The notes under the pieces are model-generated. The model saw only the letters and a program-made list of their open reading frames with translations. It did not search any database and had not been told where the DNA came from. A stretch of 64,000 bases of DNA from Spirosoma oryzae (GTDB taxonomy: Bacteria > Bacteroidota > Bacteroidia > Cytophagales > Spirosomataceae): contig NZ_PVTE01000006.1 in NCBI RefSeq assembly GCF_003002825.1, forward strand, positions 124,001-188,000, read 5' to 3'. A program made the position numbers and the translations under genes. The first letter of the stretch is position 1; each line of letters starts with the position of its first letter. This document shows positions 33,842 through 42,736 of this stretch, piece by piece.

Positions 33842-35943
33842 TACTGTTTTGGCGGAGTTGGTATAACCGCTTTCCCCTTTATCGCCTTGGGTGGTGTTGC
33901 TGGTCGGGCGGGTGCTGCCGGATGTGCCTCGATAGCCGGTGTTGCTGGCCGTGCCGGTCTCATCGGACGTGGCTCGATGGCTGGTGGAGCAGGTGCACCG
34001 GGAACAACAACGCCATCAACGACACGGTATTTTTTTGCCGAACGACGAACTGGCTTGCTTGTTATAGCACGTGGCTTGTTCAAGTAGAGTGCCTCATTCG
34101 CCATCTCCATCGCCTTTTCAGCTTGTTGGTTAATATTTTCCGCGATTATACCCGACAGTTCGCCTATTTTCTCCGTGTAAGCATACGTGGGTTCCACCAA
34201 CTTATTTATCGAATCGGCGAGAATCTCCATACGTTGCTGATAGGGAGCGATTTGGTCCGCCATCTGCCCACCTAAATCACCCATTTGACCGCCCAGGTCA
34301 CCCATTTGGGTTCCTAGTGCATCCATTTGCCTTTCAAGCTGCTCCTGTTGCCGGAGCTTTTGCGCTAGTAGCGATTTGGCTTCTTTCGAGTTTTGGGCTG
34401 ACAGGCGATCAATGTCAGCCTGTAAGGGCTTTAGCTGACGGGCGAGTTTCATCTGCTTCGTAACCAGTAGCGACTGTTGCGCAACCAGTTTGGTCTGCTG
34501 CTCCTGTAAAGCCTGTACGTGTTTCTGATTGCTCGTGTTTTTCAGCGCCAGGTTCTCCATCTCTTTGCTTAGCCGATCAATCGCCGGTTGGCGTTCCGCC
34601 ATGATCCGGGTCAGTTCATTACTGAGTTGCTCAAGCTGACGCTGCGCCCGCTGTAGCTGGGATGTATCCTGCAAGGCACTTTTTGAACCATCTACGGTCC
34701 GAATAGTGATCCATTCGTTGCCCACCTTCACGGAATCGTGTACTTCCACAATAGGCTTTTCTGCTGGGTTATACGAAGCGACTGTTGGAACGGTATCCGG
34801 CGATAAGCGAATTTCAGGCGACGCAGCAGCTACAGATACGGCCGGAGAAACCGCTTCTATGGCTTGTTTCGGTGCGTCAATTTTTGTGTTGACAGTGACG
34901 TTCGGTTTTGGCGGCTGTGGTTTATCCTGCCGCTGAATGGCGTATACCGATGCGCTGACCAAAAACAGCGTCGCCAGCGTCAACCCGGCCAGACTGCGGT
35001 TCGATACCATCGAGCGAGTCGACAGGCCCAGTACCCGCTGAACCCGGTGCAGTAGTAACTGTCGCCGTCCTGCAAAGGCCATGGCCAGCGCGGGGGTACC
35101 TACCTGCTCCAGCCGCCGTTCTTCGATGCGGGCCAGTGCATTTGCCAGCGCACGGCCATTGTCGCCACAAACCTGTACGGCCATATCGTCGCAACAATGT
35201 TCACGCTCTTCCCGAACCCGCGCCGATAACCACCACAGAGCAGGGTGGAAGAAGTATAGTATTTCGACCACCGATTGCAGCAGGTTGACGGCGTAATCGT
35301 TGCGTTTGACGTGGGCCAGTTCGTGCGCCAGTACGGCTTCCAACTCGCGGGGACTTAGTCCCGTTGCCAGTCCGGCGGGGAGCAGTAACATGGGTTTCAG
35401 CACACCGATAACCATCGGACCGGTGACCCGCGCCGATTTCCGTACCCGCACTACTGTCCGAAGGTTTAGTACCGCCCGTAACCGGTCGATCATGGCCTGT
35501 TCGATCGGCAGGGGCGACCCAATTGCTGAACGACGTAGTTGACGCAGATGCAGCCAGCCACCGGCCAGACGTACACCAAACAGCGCTACGCCAATCAGGT
35601 ACAAGCAGACAAAATCGCTCAGGTGTGCTTCCAGAAAAAGCAGCGCCTGTTGTGGCCAGGGGAGGGGCCGGGCGCTGATCGACCAACGGAGGGGTAGGGC
35701 TGCTACCGTCGTGGCGATACGGCTTGGCTGATAATACCGAACAAACGTAGCTGCCGACACCAGCAGTTGCGCGAATAGCGTAAGTGTGCCGATTCGGTAG
35801 CGCAGCAAACTCGATCGATGCCGAAGCAAATGCAGCAGGATGGCCGTTGGTAAGACCAGAGCAAAACCCTGCCAGAGTGCGTGCAGGAGCGTCCAGCCCA
35901 GTGCGCGGGCTACCGGACTGTCGAGAAACTCAATCGTTATCAT
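33841..35943 (-). CDS. M56 family (BlaR1-like) membrane metallopeptidase
   Basis: 700 residues from ATG 35943; an upstream TTG (35949) is the alternative. The N-terminal 100 residues contain several hydrophobic segments. Zinc motif HELAH in EAVLAHELAHVKRNDYAV near residue 207 with the distal Glu in VREEREHCCDDMA. After one more helix (LAGLTLATLFLVSASVYAI) a periplasmic tail has a His-free coiled coil with heptads (LSNELTRIMAERQPAIDRLS, LEQLE-type and QMDALGTQMGDLGGQMGDL repeats) and a Pro/Ala-rich end. It lacks the penicillin-binding sensor domain of true BlaR1, so it senses another signal and probably cleaves the BlaI-type repressor coded just upstream. Confidence 0.92.
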   Translation of the reverse strand: MITIEFLDSPVARALGWTLLHALWQGFALVLPTAILLHLLRHRSSLLRYRIGTLTLFAQLLVSAATFVRYYQPSRIATTVAALPLRWSISARPLPWPQQALLFLEAHLSDFVCLYLIGVALFGVRLAGGWLHLRQLRRSAIGSPLPIEQAMIDRLRAVLNLRTVVRVRKSARVTGPMVIGVLKPMLLLPAGLATGLSPRELEAVLAHELAHVKRNDYAVNLLQSVVEILYFFHPALWWLSARVREEREHCCDDMAVQVCGDNGRALANALARIEERRLEQVGTPALAMAFAGRRQLLLHRVQRVLGLSTRSMVSNRSLAGLTLATLFLVSASVYAIQRQDKPQPPKPNVTVNTKIDAPKQAIEAVSPAVSVAAASPEIRLSPDTVPTVASYNPAEKPIVEVHDSVKVGNEWITIRTVDGSKSALQDTSQLQRAQRQLEQLSNELTRIMAERQPAIDRLSKEMENLALKNTSNQKHVQALQEQQTKLVAQQSLLVTKQMKLARQLKPLQADIDRLSAQNSKEAKSLLAQKLRQQEQLERQMDALGTQMGDLGGQMGDLGGQMADQIAPYQQRMEILADSINKLVEPTYAYTEKIGELSGIIAENINQQAEKAMEMANEALYLNKPRAITSKPVRRSAKKYRVVDGVVVPGAPAPPAIEPRPMRPARPATPAIEAHPAAPARPATPPKAIKGKAVIPTPPKQ

Positions 35944-36301
35944 GGTCAAGTTGGTTTAAAAGACGTTTGATCTCATCCAGTTCTTCACGCGATGCTTTGT
36001 GCTGCCCCAGCACCTGCATAACCAGCCGCGATGCTGAGCCGCGAAAGGCCGTTTCGACAAACCGGCTGACCAGTCCCCGTTGCGTATCCTCCTCGCTGAC
36101 GGCCGCCGTGTAGGTGTGCGTTTTACTTGAATCGTCGCGGGAAAGCAGCCCTTTCTCATACATGATCTGCATCAGCTTGAGTGCGGTTGTATACCCTATC
36201 TCCCGGTGTTGGCTGAGCTGTTCGTGAACCTGCCGGACCGTGCTTGGCCCGCTTGCCCATAGTACGTGCAGTATTTCCAGTTCGGCATCGGTTGGCTTCA
36301 T
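35930..36301 (-). CDS. BlaI/MecI/CopY family transcriptional repressor
   Basis: 123 residues from ATG 36301 (MKPTDAELEILHVLWASGPS). It has the family's winged helix (TVRQVHEQLSQHREIGYTTA, LKLMQIMYEKGLLSRDDSSKTHTY) and C-terminal dimerisation helices. Its gene overlaps the protease gene by 14 bp, the usual BlaI-BlaR1 arrangement, so the protease should inactivate it by cleavage. The frame is open further upstream but crosses the operator region. Two operator-like palindromes lie in front of the gene. Confidence 0.93.
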   Translation of the reverse strand: MKPTDAELEILHVLWASGPSTVRQVHEQLSQHREIGYTTALKLMQIMYEKGLLSRDDSSKTHTYTAAVSEEDTQRGLVSRFVETAFRGSASRLVMQVLGQHKASREELDEIKRLLNQLDHDND

Positions 36302-36310
36302 AATTCTATC

Positions 36311-36351
36311 TACGAATGATTTCGTAGTAAACATATACGATGCTTTTCGTA
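36311..36351. promoter_or_regulatory. Two 16-bp BlaI-type operators flanking the promoter
   Basis: Site 1 (36311-36326) is TACGAA-TGAT-TTCGTA; site 2 (36336-36351) is TACGA-TGCTTT-TCGTA. Both are symmetric with the same outer TACGA/TCGTA and are 25 bp apart centre to centre. Between them on the minus strand lies TATGTTTA, a near -7 element, with a TTG about 20 bp upstream. BlaI dimers bind such paired TACAnnTGTA-like sites. Confidence 0.7.
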
Positions 36352-36425
36352 GATGCAAGTGCTGAACAAAAAAGTTTGCTGGTGGCTTCTTTTATGCATA
36401 GGTTAGACGCATCACTTTACCTTTT

Positions 36426-38159
36426 ATGGAACAATTACGTATCCCCACCCGCCCCGAGCGACGGTTTATTGACGAGTCGCTGGAATTGCGCGAATGGGCC
36501 GATGTAAAACCGTATTTCGACGCGCTTCGCGATCGTCCGATCAACGATGCTGATGAGTTAAAGCGGTGGTTATTCGATCGGAGCGAACTGGAATCGTATG
36601 TATCGGAAGACTTTGCCTGGCGGTACATTCGCATGACCTGCGACACAGCCAATCCGGATCTGGTTGAACGGCTCAATCAGTTCATTGCGGAAATTCAGCC
36701 TGCCGTGGCCGTTTATGGCAACGACCTCGATCAAAAGGCCGTCACTAGCCCGTACCTGAGTCAACTTACGGATGAAGGCTACGACATTATGGTTCGGGGC
36801 ATGCAGCAGGCGATTGCCATTTTTCGGGACGAGAACGTACCGCTGCAAACCGAACTGCAGGCCGAGGAACGGAAATACGGTGCTATTGCCGGGGCCATGA
36901 TGGTCAGCATCAACGGGCAGGAACTGACGCTTCCCCAGGCTAGCGATCGGCTGGAGTCGACTGAACGAGCTGTTCGGGAAGAAGCCTGGCGGAAAATTGC
37001 GCAGCGACGGTACGAAGATCACGCTGTGCTGGATGAATTGTTCGATCGACTGCGTGATCTGCGCCACCAAATCGCGCTCAACGCGGATTTCGCCAATTTC
37101 CGCGACTATATGTTTGCCGCGCTGGGTCGGTTCGATTACAGCCCCCAGGATTGTTTCGCATTTCATGATTCCGTAGCGAAAGCCGTAGTCCCCCTGTTGA
37201 CGCAGCTGGCCCTCGACCGGAAGCAGAAACTTGCCAAAACAGACCCACACCTGTCGGTACTGCGTCCGTGGGACAGTAAAGTGGATAAGGATGGTAAGCC
37301 CCCGCTGAAACCATTTGCCACGAGTGATGAACTGATCGACAGGACCATCGCCTGCTTCGACCGACTCGACCGGGAATTGGGCGACGATTTGCGCATCATG
37401 CGCGAACTGGGTCACCTCGATCTGGAGTCGCGGAAAGGAAAGGCACCGGGCGGTTACAATTATCCACTGGAAGAAATTGGCGTTCCCTTCATTTTTATGA
37501 ATGCCACGTCAACGCTGCGCGATCTGGTCACGATGGTACACGAAGGCGGACATGCGGTGCATTCGTTTCTCACCCGGGAACTACCGCTGAAAGCGTTCCG
37601 CAACCCGCCGATGGAAGTAGCTGAACTGGCCTCCATGAGTATGGAGCTGCTATCGATGGATCACTGGGACGTATTTTTCGACAATCCGGAAGACCTACGC
37701 CGGGCCAAACGGCAACATCTGGAATCAATCATTGAAACCCTGCCCTGGGTGGCGACCATCGACAAGTTTCAGCACTGGGTATACGAGAACCCCGGCCATA
37801 CGATTGATGAACGACGGGAGAACTGGGTACGTATTTACGACGAGTTTGCCGATGGCGTAACCGACTGGAGTGGTTTTGCGTACTACAAAGAATACTGGTG
37901 GCAGCGGCAGTTACACCTGTACGAGGTTCCGTTTTATTACATCGAATACGGTATCGCGCAGCTGGGGGCTATCGGCGTGTGGCGTAACTACCGCCTTGAT
38001 CCGCAGGCTGGTCTGGACGGGTACAAGCGGGCGTTGAGTCTGGGATACAAAGCGCCGATCCGGTCTATTTACGAAGCGGCCAATGTGCCCTTCGATTTTT
38101 CGGCCGATCACATCAACGAACTAATACGCTTCGTCTGGTCGGAAATCGAACAGTTGTAG
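36426..38159 (+). CDS. M3 family oligoendopeptidase
   Basis: 577 residues. PepF/thimet-type zinc peptidase that cuts short peptides in the cytoplasm. The zinc motif HEGGHAVHSF is near residue 373, with the downstream ligand Glu in ELASMSMELLSMD. The N-terminal half is helical, and the C-terminal segment GYKRALSLGYKAPIRSIYEA is family typical. Promoter not clear: TACCTTTT directly abuts the ATG and would be too close. It is divergent from the BlaI gene. Confidence 0.95.
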   Translation: MEQLRIPTRPERRFIDESLELREWADVKPYFDALRDRPINDADELKRWLFDRSELESYVSEDFAWRYIRMTCDTANPDLVERLNQFIAEIQPAVAVYGNDLDQKAVTSPYLSQLTDEGYDIMVRGMQQAIAIFRDENVPLQTELQAEERKYGAIAGAMMVSINGQELTLPQASDRLESTERAVREEAWRKIAQRRYEDHAVLDELFDRLRDLRHQIALNADFANFRDYMFAALGRFDYSPQDCFAFHDSVAKAVVPLLTQLALDRKQKLAKTDPHLSVLRPWDSKVDKDGKPPLKPFATSDELIDRTIACFDRLDRELGDDLRIMRELGHLDLESRKGKAPGGYNYPLEEIGVPFIFMNATSTLRDLVTMVHEGGHAVHSFLTRELPLKAFRNPPMEVAELASMSMELLSMDHWDVFFDNPEDLRRAKRQHLESIIETLPWVATIDKFQHWVYENPGHTIDERRENWVRIYDEFADGVTDWSGFAYYKEYWWQRQLHLYEVPFYYIEYGIAQLGAIGVWRNYRLDPQAGLDGYKRALSLGYKAPIRSIYEAANVPFDFSADHINELIRFVWSEIEQL

Positions 38160-38243
38160 TGCTGAACTGCGGAATGCCGGGTTGGGCAGCTGCCGTTGAT
38201 AAAGAAAAATGGGGCGATGCGCCGATGGCTTCCGTCTATTACG

Positions 38244-38251
38244 TAATTTTG
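38244..38251 (+). promoter_or_regulatory. TAnnTTTG -7 promoter element
   Basis: TAATTTTG, exact consensus, 27 bp ahead of the lipoprotein start at 38278. It excludes the upstream in-frame start at 38209. Confidence 0.5.
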
Positions 38252-38277
38252 CCAAATCAATTCGCAATCAAGTGACT

Positions 38278-38556
38278 ATGAAACGCATATTTGGTGCTGG
38301 TTTACTGGTCGGAGCGGTACTGTCGCTGGCGTCCTGTGATTATCAGAAATACAACACGATTCGGCAGGCCGACTATCGCGCCGGTGATTACAGCAAAACG
38401 TACAAGGCCGGTGATCCTGAAGTGTACGGACTTGGCAAAGATTCGGCTGCGGTACAATCGCGTTACAAATACACCCCAAACCCAGCACTGGACGGACGGA
38501 CGCAAAAGATCCGTGAGAAACTGTTTGGTGCGGGAACGAGCGATCAGGGCGTTTAA
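38278..38556 (+). CDS. Small lipoprotein of unknown function
   Basis: 92 residues. Lipoprotein signal ends LASCDY (Cys about residue 19). The mature 73 residues are polar: KYNTIRQADYRAGDYSKTYK, AGDPEVYGLGKDSAAVQSR, YKYTPNPALDGRTQKIREKL. No family recognised. It is flanked by a promoter element and a terminator, so it is a single-gene unit. Confidence 0.7.
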   Translation: MKRIFGAGLLVGAVLSLASCDYQKYNTIRQADYRAGDYSKTYKAGDPEVYGLGKDSAAVQSRYKYTPNPALDGRTQKIREKLFGAGTSDQGV

Positions 38557-38602
38557 CTGCTGTACTTGCTATCCTACGGGATAGGTAGTTAATAGAAAGA
38601 AC

Positions 38603-38645
38603 AAAAAGCGAGGTATCGGTTAATTTAACCGGTACCTCGCTTTTT
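38603..38645. terminator. Rho-independent terminator
   Basis: AAAAAGCGAGGTATCGGTTAA pairs (one mismatch) with TTAACCGGTACCTCGCTTTTT around a one-nt loop; strong A-run and T-run allow both directions. Confidence 0.85.
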
Positions 38646-38754
38646 AGCGTCGATACAAACCGACTGCTATTTTTTACGTTACTTTGTCCGCTTAAAGTCA
38701 GTGGCTTTATAGCACTTTTCAAGTACGAAAGCCGCTTAAAACTGCACAGACGAT

Positions 38755-39828
38755 ATGAATATTGCATTAGTTACCGGCTCCGGTGGGTTAATCGGCAGTG
38801 AAGCTGTCGCCTTCTTCGCCGATAAGTTCGACCTCATCATCGGCATCGACAACAACATGCGCCAGTACTTCTTCGGCCCTGAAGCCTCTACCCAGTGGAA
38901 TCAGGACCGGCTGGCCAGTCACTATGCCACTTACGAACACCATACCGCCGACATCCGCGAGGTCAGTCAGCTTGAGCCCATCTTCCAGAAATACGGTTCT
39001 GATATCAAGCTGGTACTACACACGGCGGCTCAGCCCTCGCACGACTGGGCGGCCCGCGAACCCTTCACCGATTTTGGGGTCAATGCGGTGGGTACGCTCA
39101 ACATGCTGGAGATGACCCGGCTACACGCTCCACAGGCCGTATTCATTTTTACCTCTACGAACAAAGTCTACGGCGACAACCCCAACTTCCTGCCGCTGAT
39201 CGAGACCGAAACACGCTGGGAGATCGATACCAACCATCCGTACTACGAGAACGGTATCGACGAATTCATGAGTCTGGACCATACCAAGCACTCAGTCTTC
39301 GGGGCCAGCAAGGTAGCGGCCGACATTATGGTGCAGGAGTACGGTCGGTATTTCGGCATGAACACGGGTGTCTTCCGGGGCGGCTGTCTGACGGGTCCCA
39401 ATCACTCAGGGGCGCAGTTACACGGCTTCCTGAGTTATCTGATGAAGTGCGCCATCACTGGTACGCAGTACACTATCTTCGGCTACAAGGGTAAGCAGGT
39501 GCGTGATAACATTCACAGCTGGGACCTGGTCAATATGTTCTGGCATTTCTACCAGAATCCCCGTCCCGGCGAGGTTTATAACGCGGGTGGTGGCCGGTAT
39601 GCCAACTGTTCGATGCTGGAAGGAATAGCGCTGTGCGAGGAGATCTCGGGCAATAAAATGAACTACCAGTACTCGGAGACCAACCGTAGTGGTGACCATA
39701 TCTGGTACATCTCGGACCTGACCAAATTCAAGGCGCATTACCCAGACTGGAATTGGACGTACGATTTGCGCAGCACTATGACCCAGATCCACGACAGCAT
39801 GGTCGAGCGGTTGGCCATGGTGAAATAA
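38755..39828 (+). CDS. NAD-dependent epimerase/dehydratase, CDP-paratose 2-epimerase-like
   Basis: 357 residues. Extended SDR: Rossmann motif [35 protein letters not shown]. The active-site segment reads [14 protein letters not shown], with Lys186 and Phe182 where SDRs normally have Tyr (YxxxK). The substrate-loop [15 protein letters not shown] and [13 protein letters not shown] end are typical of this group. Related proteins epimerise CDP-sugars such as CDP-paratose to CDP-tyvelose. It begins the glycan block and is followed by a terminator. Confidence 0.85.
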   Translation: MNIALVTGSGGLIGSEAVAFFADKFDLIIGIDNNMRQYFFGPEASTQWNQDRLASHYATYEHHTADIREVSQLEPIFQKYGSDIKLVLHTAAQPSHDWAAREPFTDFGVNAVGTLNMLEMTRLHAPQAVFIFTSTNKVYGDNPNFLPLIETETRWEIDTNHPYYENGIDEFMSLDHTKHSVFGASKVAADIMVQEYGRYFGMNTGVFRGGCLTGPNHSGAQLHGFLSYLMKCAITGTQYTIFGYKGKQVRDNIHSWDLVNMFWHFYQNPRPGEVYNAGGGRYANCSMLEGIALCEEISGNKMNYQYSETNRSGDHIWYISDLTKFKAHYPDWNWTYDLRSTMTQIHDSMVERLAMVK

Positions 39829-39867
39829 ATCCATGCGATACCCGTGAGCCAATTGATACAGTAACGT

Positions 39868-39912
39868 ATAAGCCGAACGGACCCACGCGTGCTCCGTTCG
39901 GCTTATCTTTTC
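39868..39912 (+). terminator. Rho-independent terminator
   Basis: ATAAGCCGAACGGA and TCCGTTCGGCTTAT form a perfect 14-bp stem around an 11-nt loop, with CTTTTC after it. It separates the epimerase gene from the membrane glycosyltransferase and shows that the frame open from 39889 is not used. Confidence 0.85.
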
Positions 39913-39939
39913 TACCGGCCTTGTACCGGACATCAACGA

Positions 39940-41613
39940 ATGCCCCACTTCGATACCTTTCCGACGCTGTATTGGCTGCCCGTTTATGCGTTATGCTGGT
40001 TACTGCTATGGGTAGCCATAAAACCGTCGATCAGCAACCGGACATACCTGCTGGCTGCGATCGGGCTGCTTTTCTTGCTGCGGCTACCCAGTATCGTCTT
40101 CAACAACGAGATCAATCCCGATGAAAGCCAGATGATAACGCAGGCGCTCACGCTACGGTACGATCCCGTTTACTTTCGCTCGGTCGATGGTACGACGGGG
40201 GGGCCGCTAGATAGCTATTTTCTCGTACTGCCGGGCTTATTGGGGATGCCGTTCGACTACATCACGGCACACGTCACAGCCTTCTGTCTGGTGGCTATCT
40301 GCCTATGTTTGCTGTTTCAAACCGCCCGGCGCTGGTTTGGCGATCCGGCCGCTCGTATGGCCTTGCTACCGCTGATTTTCACGCTTGGATTGACCCGCAA
40401 CGGTGATTTTCTGCACTACAACAGTGAACTGATTGCGCTAGTTCTTCTGAGCGCAGGCTACCTGCTTTATGCCCGCCTGCTCAGGCAGGATCGTCCGTCT
40501 ATTGGCATACTGGTCACCGTTGGGCTCATGCTGGGCATGGTGCCGTTCGGTAAGCTACAGGCTGTACCGCTGGCTGCGGTAGTTGGCCTGTTTGTCGGTA
40601 TCGACGTGCTGATTCGGCCCACGTTGGCAATCGGTGAGAAGGCGGTTCGGCTGGTTGCATTGGGTGTAAGTGTGGCAGCTTTTCCAATCGCGGTGATTCT
40701 GTTGACAAAGACGAACGGTGTATACGACGATTTCATCCGGTTTTATATTGAAGGAAACTTCCGCTACGCCAGCAATACTAACCAACTCGCTAGTTTACTT
40801 AGTCTACCACATTTTCTGCGTCGCGGTACTGAGTTTGAATGGCTGGCTTACTTCGCGCTGGTCGTCTGGGTGGCCGGATTGCTTGTGGGGGGTAAGCGGG
40901 AGCGGGTAGCATGGCAGGTTAGCGGATTTATTGGTTTGCTGCTGGTTGCAACGCTCTTAGCGATTACCCGAACGGGGTCCGAATATGTCCACTACCTTTA
41001 TTTCCTGACGGGGCCTATTCTGTTTGGCTTCGCCTATGGCTGGCAACGGCTGAATGTAGGCGGACCGTCGGGCTGGTGGGTCGGACTGGGGGCAACGGCG
41101 TTCTTCCTTCTGATTTTTGGAGCGGTTATCATACAACAATACCGGCGCAACGAAGCGCTGAATCCGTACCCATCCGATCAACAGGGGGGCTGGGTTGTGC
41201 AGCCTTCCGCCGTATCAAAGATCGTACAACGCTATGCAAAGGCGGGCGAACCACTGGTTGTCTGGGGCTGGCGGTGCGATTATTACGTACAGACGAAAAT
41301 GCCGCAGGGCGTAGCCGAAAACCACAGTATACGCAGTGCATTTACCCATCCGATGCTGGCCGATTACCAACGACGTTACGTGAGCGATTTTCGCCGGTCG
41401 GTGCCGCCGGTATTTGTTGATGCGGTCGGTAGTCAGAACCTGTGGATGACCGATCGTCGGACGCAGGGCCACGAATTGATAAAGCCGTTAGGACAGTTCG
41501 TCGCTGATCATTACACGCTTATCGGGCTGGCCAACGATGCGCGCATCTACGTGCGGAATGACCGCCTGAACGCCATTGATGGTCACGGCAATGGCATAAA
41601 AACTGCTAACTAA
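39940..41613 (+). CDS. Polytopic membrane protein, probable GT-C glycosyltransferase
   Basis: 557 residues from ATG 39940. About 11-12 hydrophobic segments (for example LPVYALCWLLLWVAI, TYLLAAIGLLFLL, IGILVTVGLMLGMVPF). An early loop has NNEINPDESQM, with acidic residues like the catalytic DE motif of GT-C enzymes (ArnT/PMT type). A C-terminal soluble region follows (WGWRCDYYVQTKMPQG). It would move a sugar from a lipid-linked donor at the membrane. It is flanked by glycan genes; the family assignment is by fold pattern, so moderate. Confidence 0.7.
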   Translation: MPHFDTFPTLYWLPVYALCWLLLWVAIKPSISNRTYLLAAIGLLFLLRLPSIVFNNEINPDESQMITQALTLRYDPVYFRSVDGTTGGPLDSYFLVLPGLLGMPFDYITAHVTAFCLVAICLCLLFQTARRWFGDPAARMALLPLIFTLGLTRNGDFLHYNSELIALVLLSAGYLLYARLLRQDRPSIGILVTVGLMLGMVPFGKLQAVPLAAVVGLFVGIDVLIRPTLAIGEKAVRLVALGVSVAAFPIAVILLTKTNGVYDDFIRFYIEGNFRYASNTNQLASLLSLPHFLRRGTEFEWLAYFALVVWVAGLLVGGKRERVAWQVSGFIGLLLVATLLAITRTGSEYVHYLYFLTGPILFGFAYGWQRLNVGGPSGWWVGLGATAFFLLIFGAVIIQQYRRNEALNPYPSDQQGGWVVQPSAVSKIVQRYAKAGEPLVVWGWRCDYYVQTKMPQGVAENHSIRSAFTHPMLADYQRRYVSDFRRSVPPVFVDAVGSQNLWMTDRRTQGHELIKPLGQFVADHYTLIGLANDARIYVRNDRLNAIDGHGNGIKTAN

Positions 41614-41632
41614 TTACTGAACCACTTTCACT

Positions 41633-42580
41633 ATGTGGACTAAGAAAGGACTCGTATACAAACCCGACGGCTCGATGCCGTTCAGTCGTACGCATGCGCA
41701 GGTCCCATTTGGCTATCCGATGGGCGATAAGCTACGCGTGTATTTCTCAACCCGCGACGAAAACATCTCGTCGGCAACGTCGTTCGTTGAACTCGATCCT
41801 ACTGACTTAAGCCGGATTACGTATGTTCACGACAAACCCTGCCTGACGAAAGGGGCGGTCGGTATGTTCGACGATAGCGGAGCAATGCCATCCTGGTTCC
41901 TGCCCGTTGGCGATGAAATCTGGCTGTATTATACTGGCTGGAACCGAAGTGATACCGCCAGTTACCGACTGGGTATCGGTCTGGCCATTAGCCGCGACGG
42001 TGGCCTGACCTTCGAGCGCAAATACACCGGTCCGTTACTCGATCGGTCGATCTACGACCAGGTCTGGATTGCTCAGCCTTGCGTAATGCGGGAAGAACAG
42101 CCCGACGGTAGCGTTCGCTGGCGGATGTGGTATTTGTCGTGTACGAAAATCGAAGTAATCGACGGCCATCCGGAGCCATTCTACGACGTGAAGTACGCCG
42201 AATCGACCGACGGTATCAAGTGGGAGCGGACCGGGCACGTGTGTGTCGGATATGATGATTTTACCGATGCTATCGGCCGGCCAACGGTTTATAAAGATGG
42301 CGATTTGTACAAAATGTATTTCTCATATCGCAATGCCACGAATTATCGTACCGACGTTCAGCGTAGCTACCGGATCGGCTATGCGGAATCGACCGATGGG
42401 ATCAACTGGACGCGGAACGACGAGCAGGCGGGTATCGAGCGGTCGCTAGAAGGCTGGGATTCACTCATGATGGATTACTGCCATATCTTCCCGCTACAGC
42501 AAGAGTGGGTCATGCTCTACAACGGTAATGGCTTCGGTGCGTCGGGCTTTGGTTATGCTACACAGCCGAAAGAAAACTAA
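41633..42580 (+). CDS. Five-bladed beta-propeller protein, GH43/GH32-like
   Basis: 315 residues without signal peptide. Repeated WY/DG blades: DEIWLYYTGWNRSDTASYRL, GIGLAISRDGGLTFERK, MWYLSCTKIEV, YAESTDGIKWERTGHV, KMYFSYRNATNYRTDV, GYAESTDGINWTRN. These Trp/Asp repeats are the DUF377/GH130- or GH43-type propeller that binds or cleaves sugars. No signal suggests a cytoplasmic modification enzyme or glycosyltransferase-like domain in the cluster. It follows the membrane GT by 19 bp, probably co-transcribed. Confidence 0.72.
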   Translation: MWTKKGLVYKPDGSMPFSRTHAQVPFGYPMGDKLRVYFSTRDENISSATSFVELDPTDLSRITYVHDKPCLTKGAVGMFDDSGAMPSWFLPVGDEIWLYYTGWNRSDTASYRLGIGLAISRDGGLTFERKYTGPLLDRSIYDQVWIAQPCVMREEQPDGSVRWRMWYLSCTKIEVIDGHPEPFYDVKYAESTDGIKWERTGHVCVGYDDFTDAIGRPTVYKDGDLYKMYFSYRNATNYRTDVQRSYRIGYAESTDGINWTRNDEQAGIERSLEGWDSLMMDYCHIFPLQQEWVMLYNGNGFGASGFGYATQPKEN

Positions 42581-42618
42581 GTCCTTAGCCAGCGGGTTTG
42601 CATTTTAACAGGAACGTC

Positions 42619-42626
42619 TACTTTTG
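42619..42626 (+). promoter_or_regulatory. TAnnTTTG -7 promoter element
   Basis: TACTTTTG, consensus match, 111 bp before the gene at 42737; a leader of about 100 nt is implied. Confidence 0.4.
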
Positions 42627-42736
42627 CACTGTCAGCGCGTTCAAGGGGGGAAGGTCAATTTTGGTAGTGAGCTACGTCAGCTTTCGCTAGGCGACAGACC
42701 CGGAACTTTGGGGCCGCATCATTAAACAGCAATAAG

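Noticed and set aside
33841-36301. Beta-lactam resistance operon
   Set aside because: The M56 protein has no penicillin-binding sensor domain and no beta-lactamase gene follows, so resistance is not supported.
36418-36425. TACCTTTT as a promoter for the M3 peptidase
   Set aside because: It directly abuts the ATG, so transcription would begin inside the gene; the last base also deviates from the consensus.
36570-37415. 281-residue antisense frame opposite the M3 peptidase
   Set aside because: No motif, and the sense frame has the complete HExxH enzyme.
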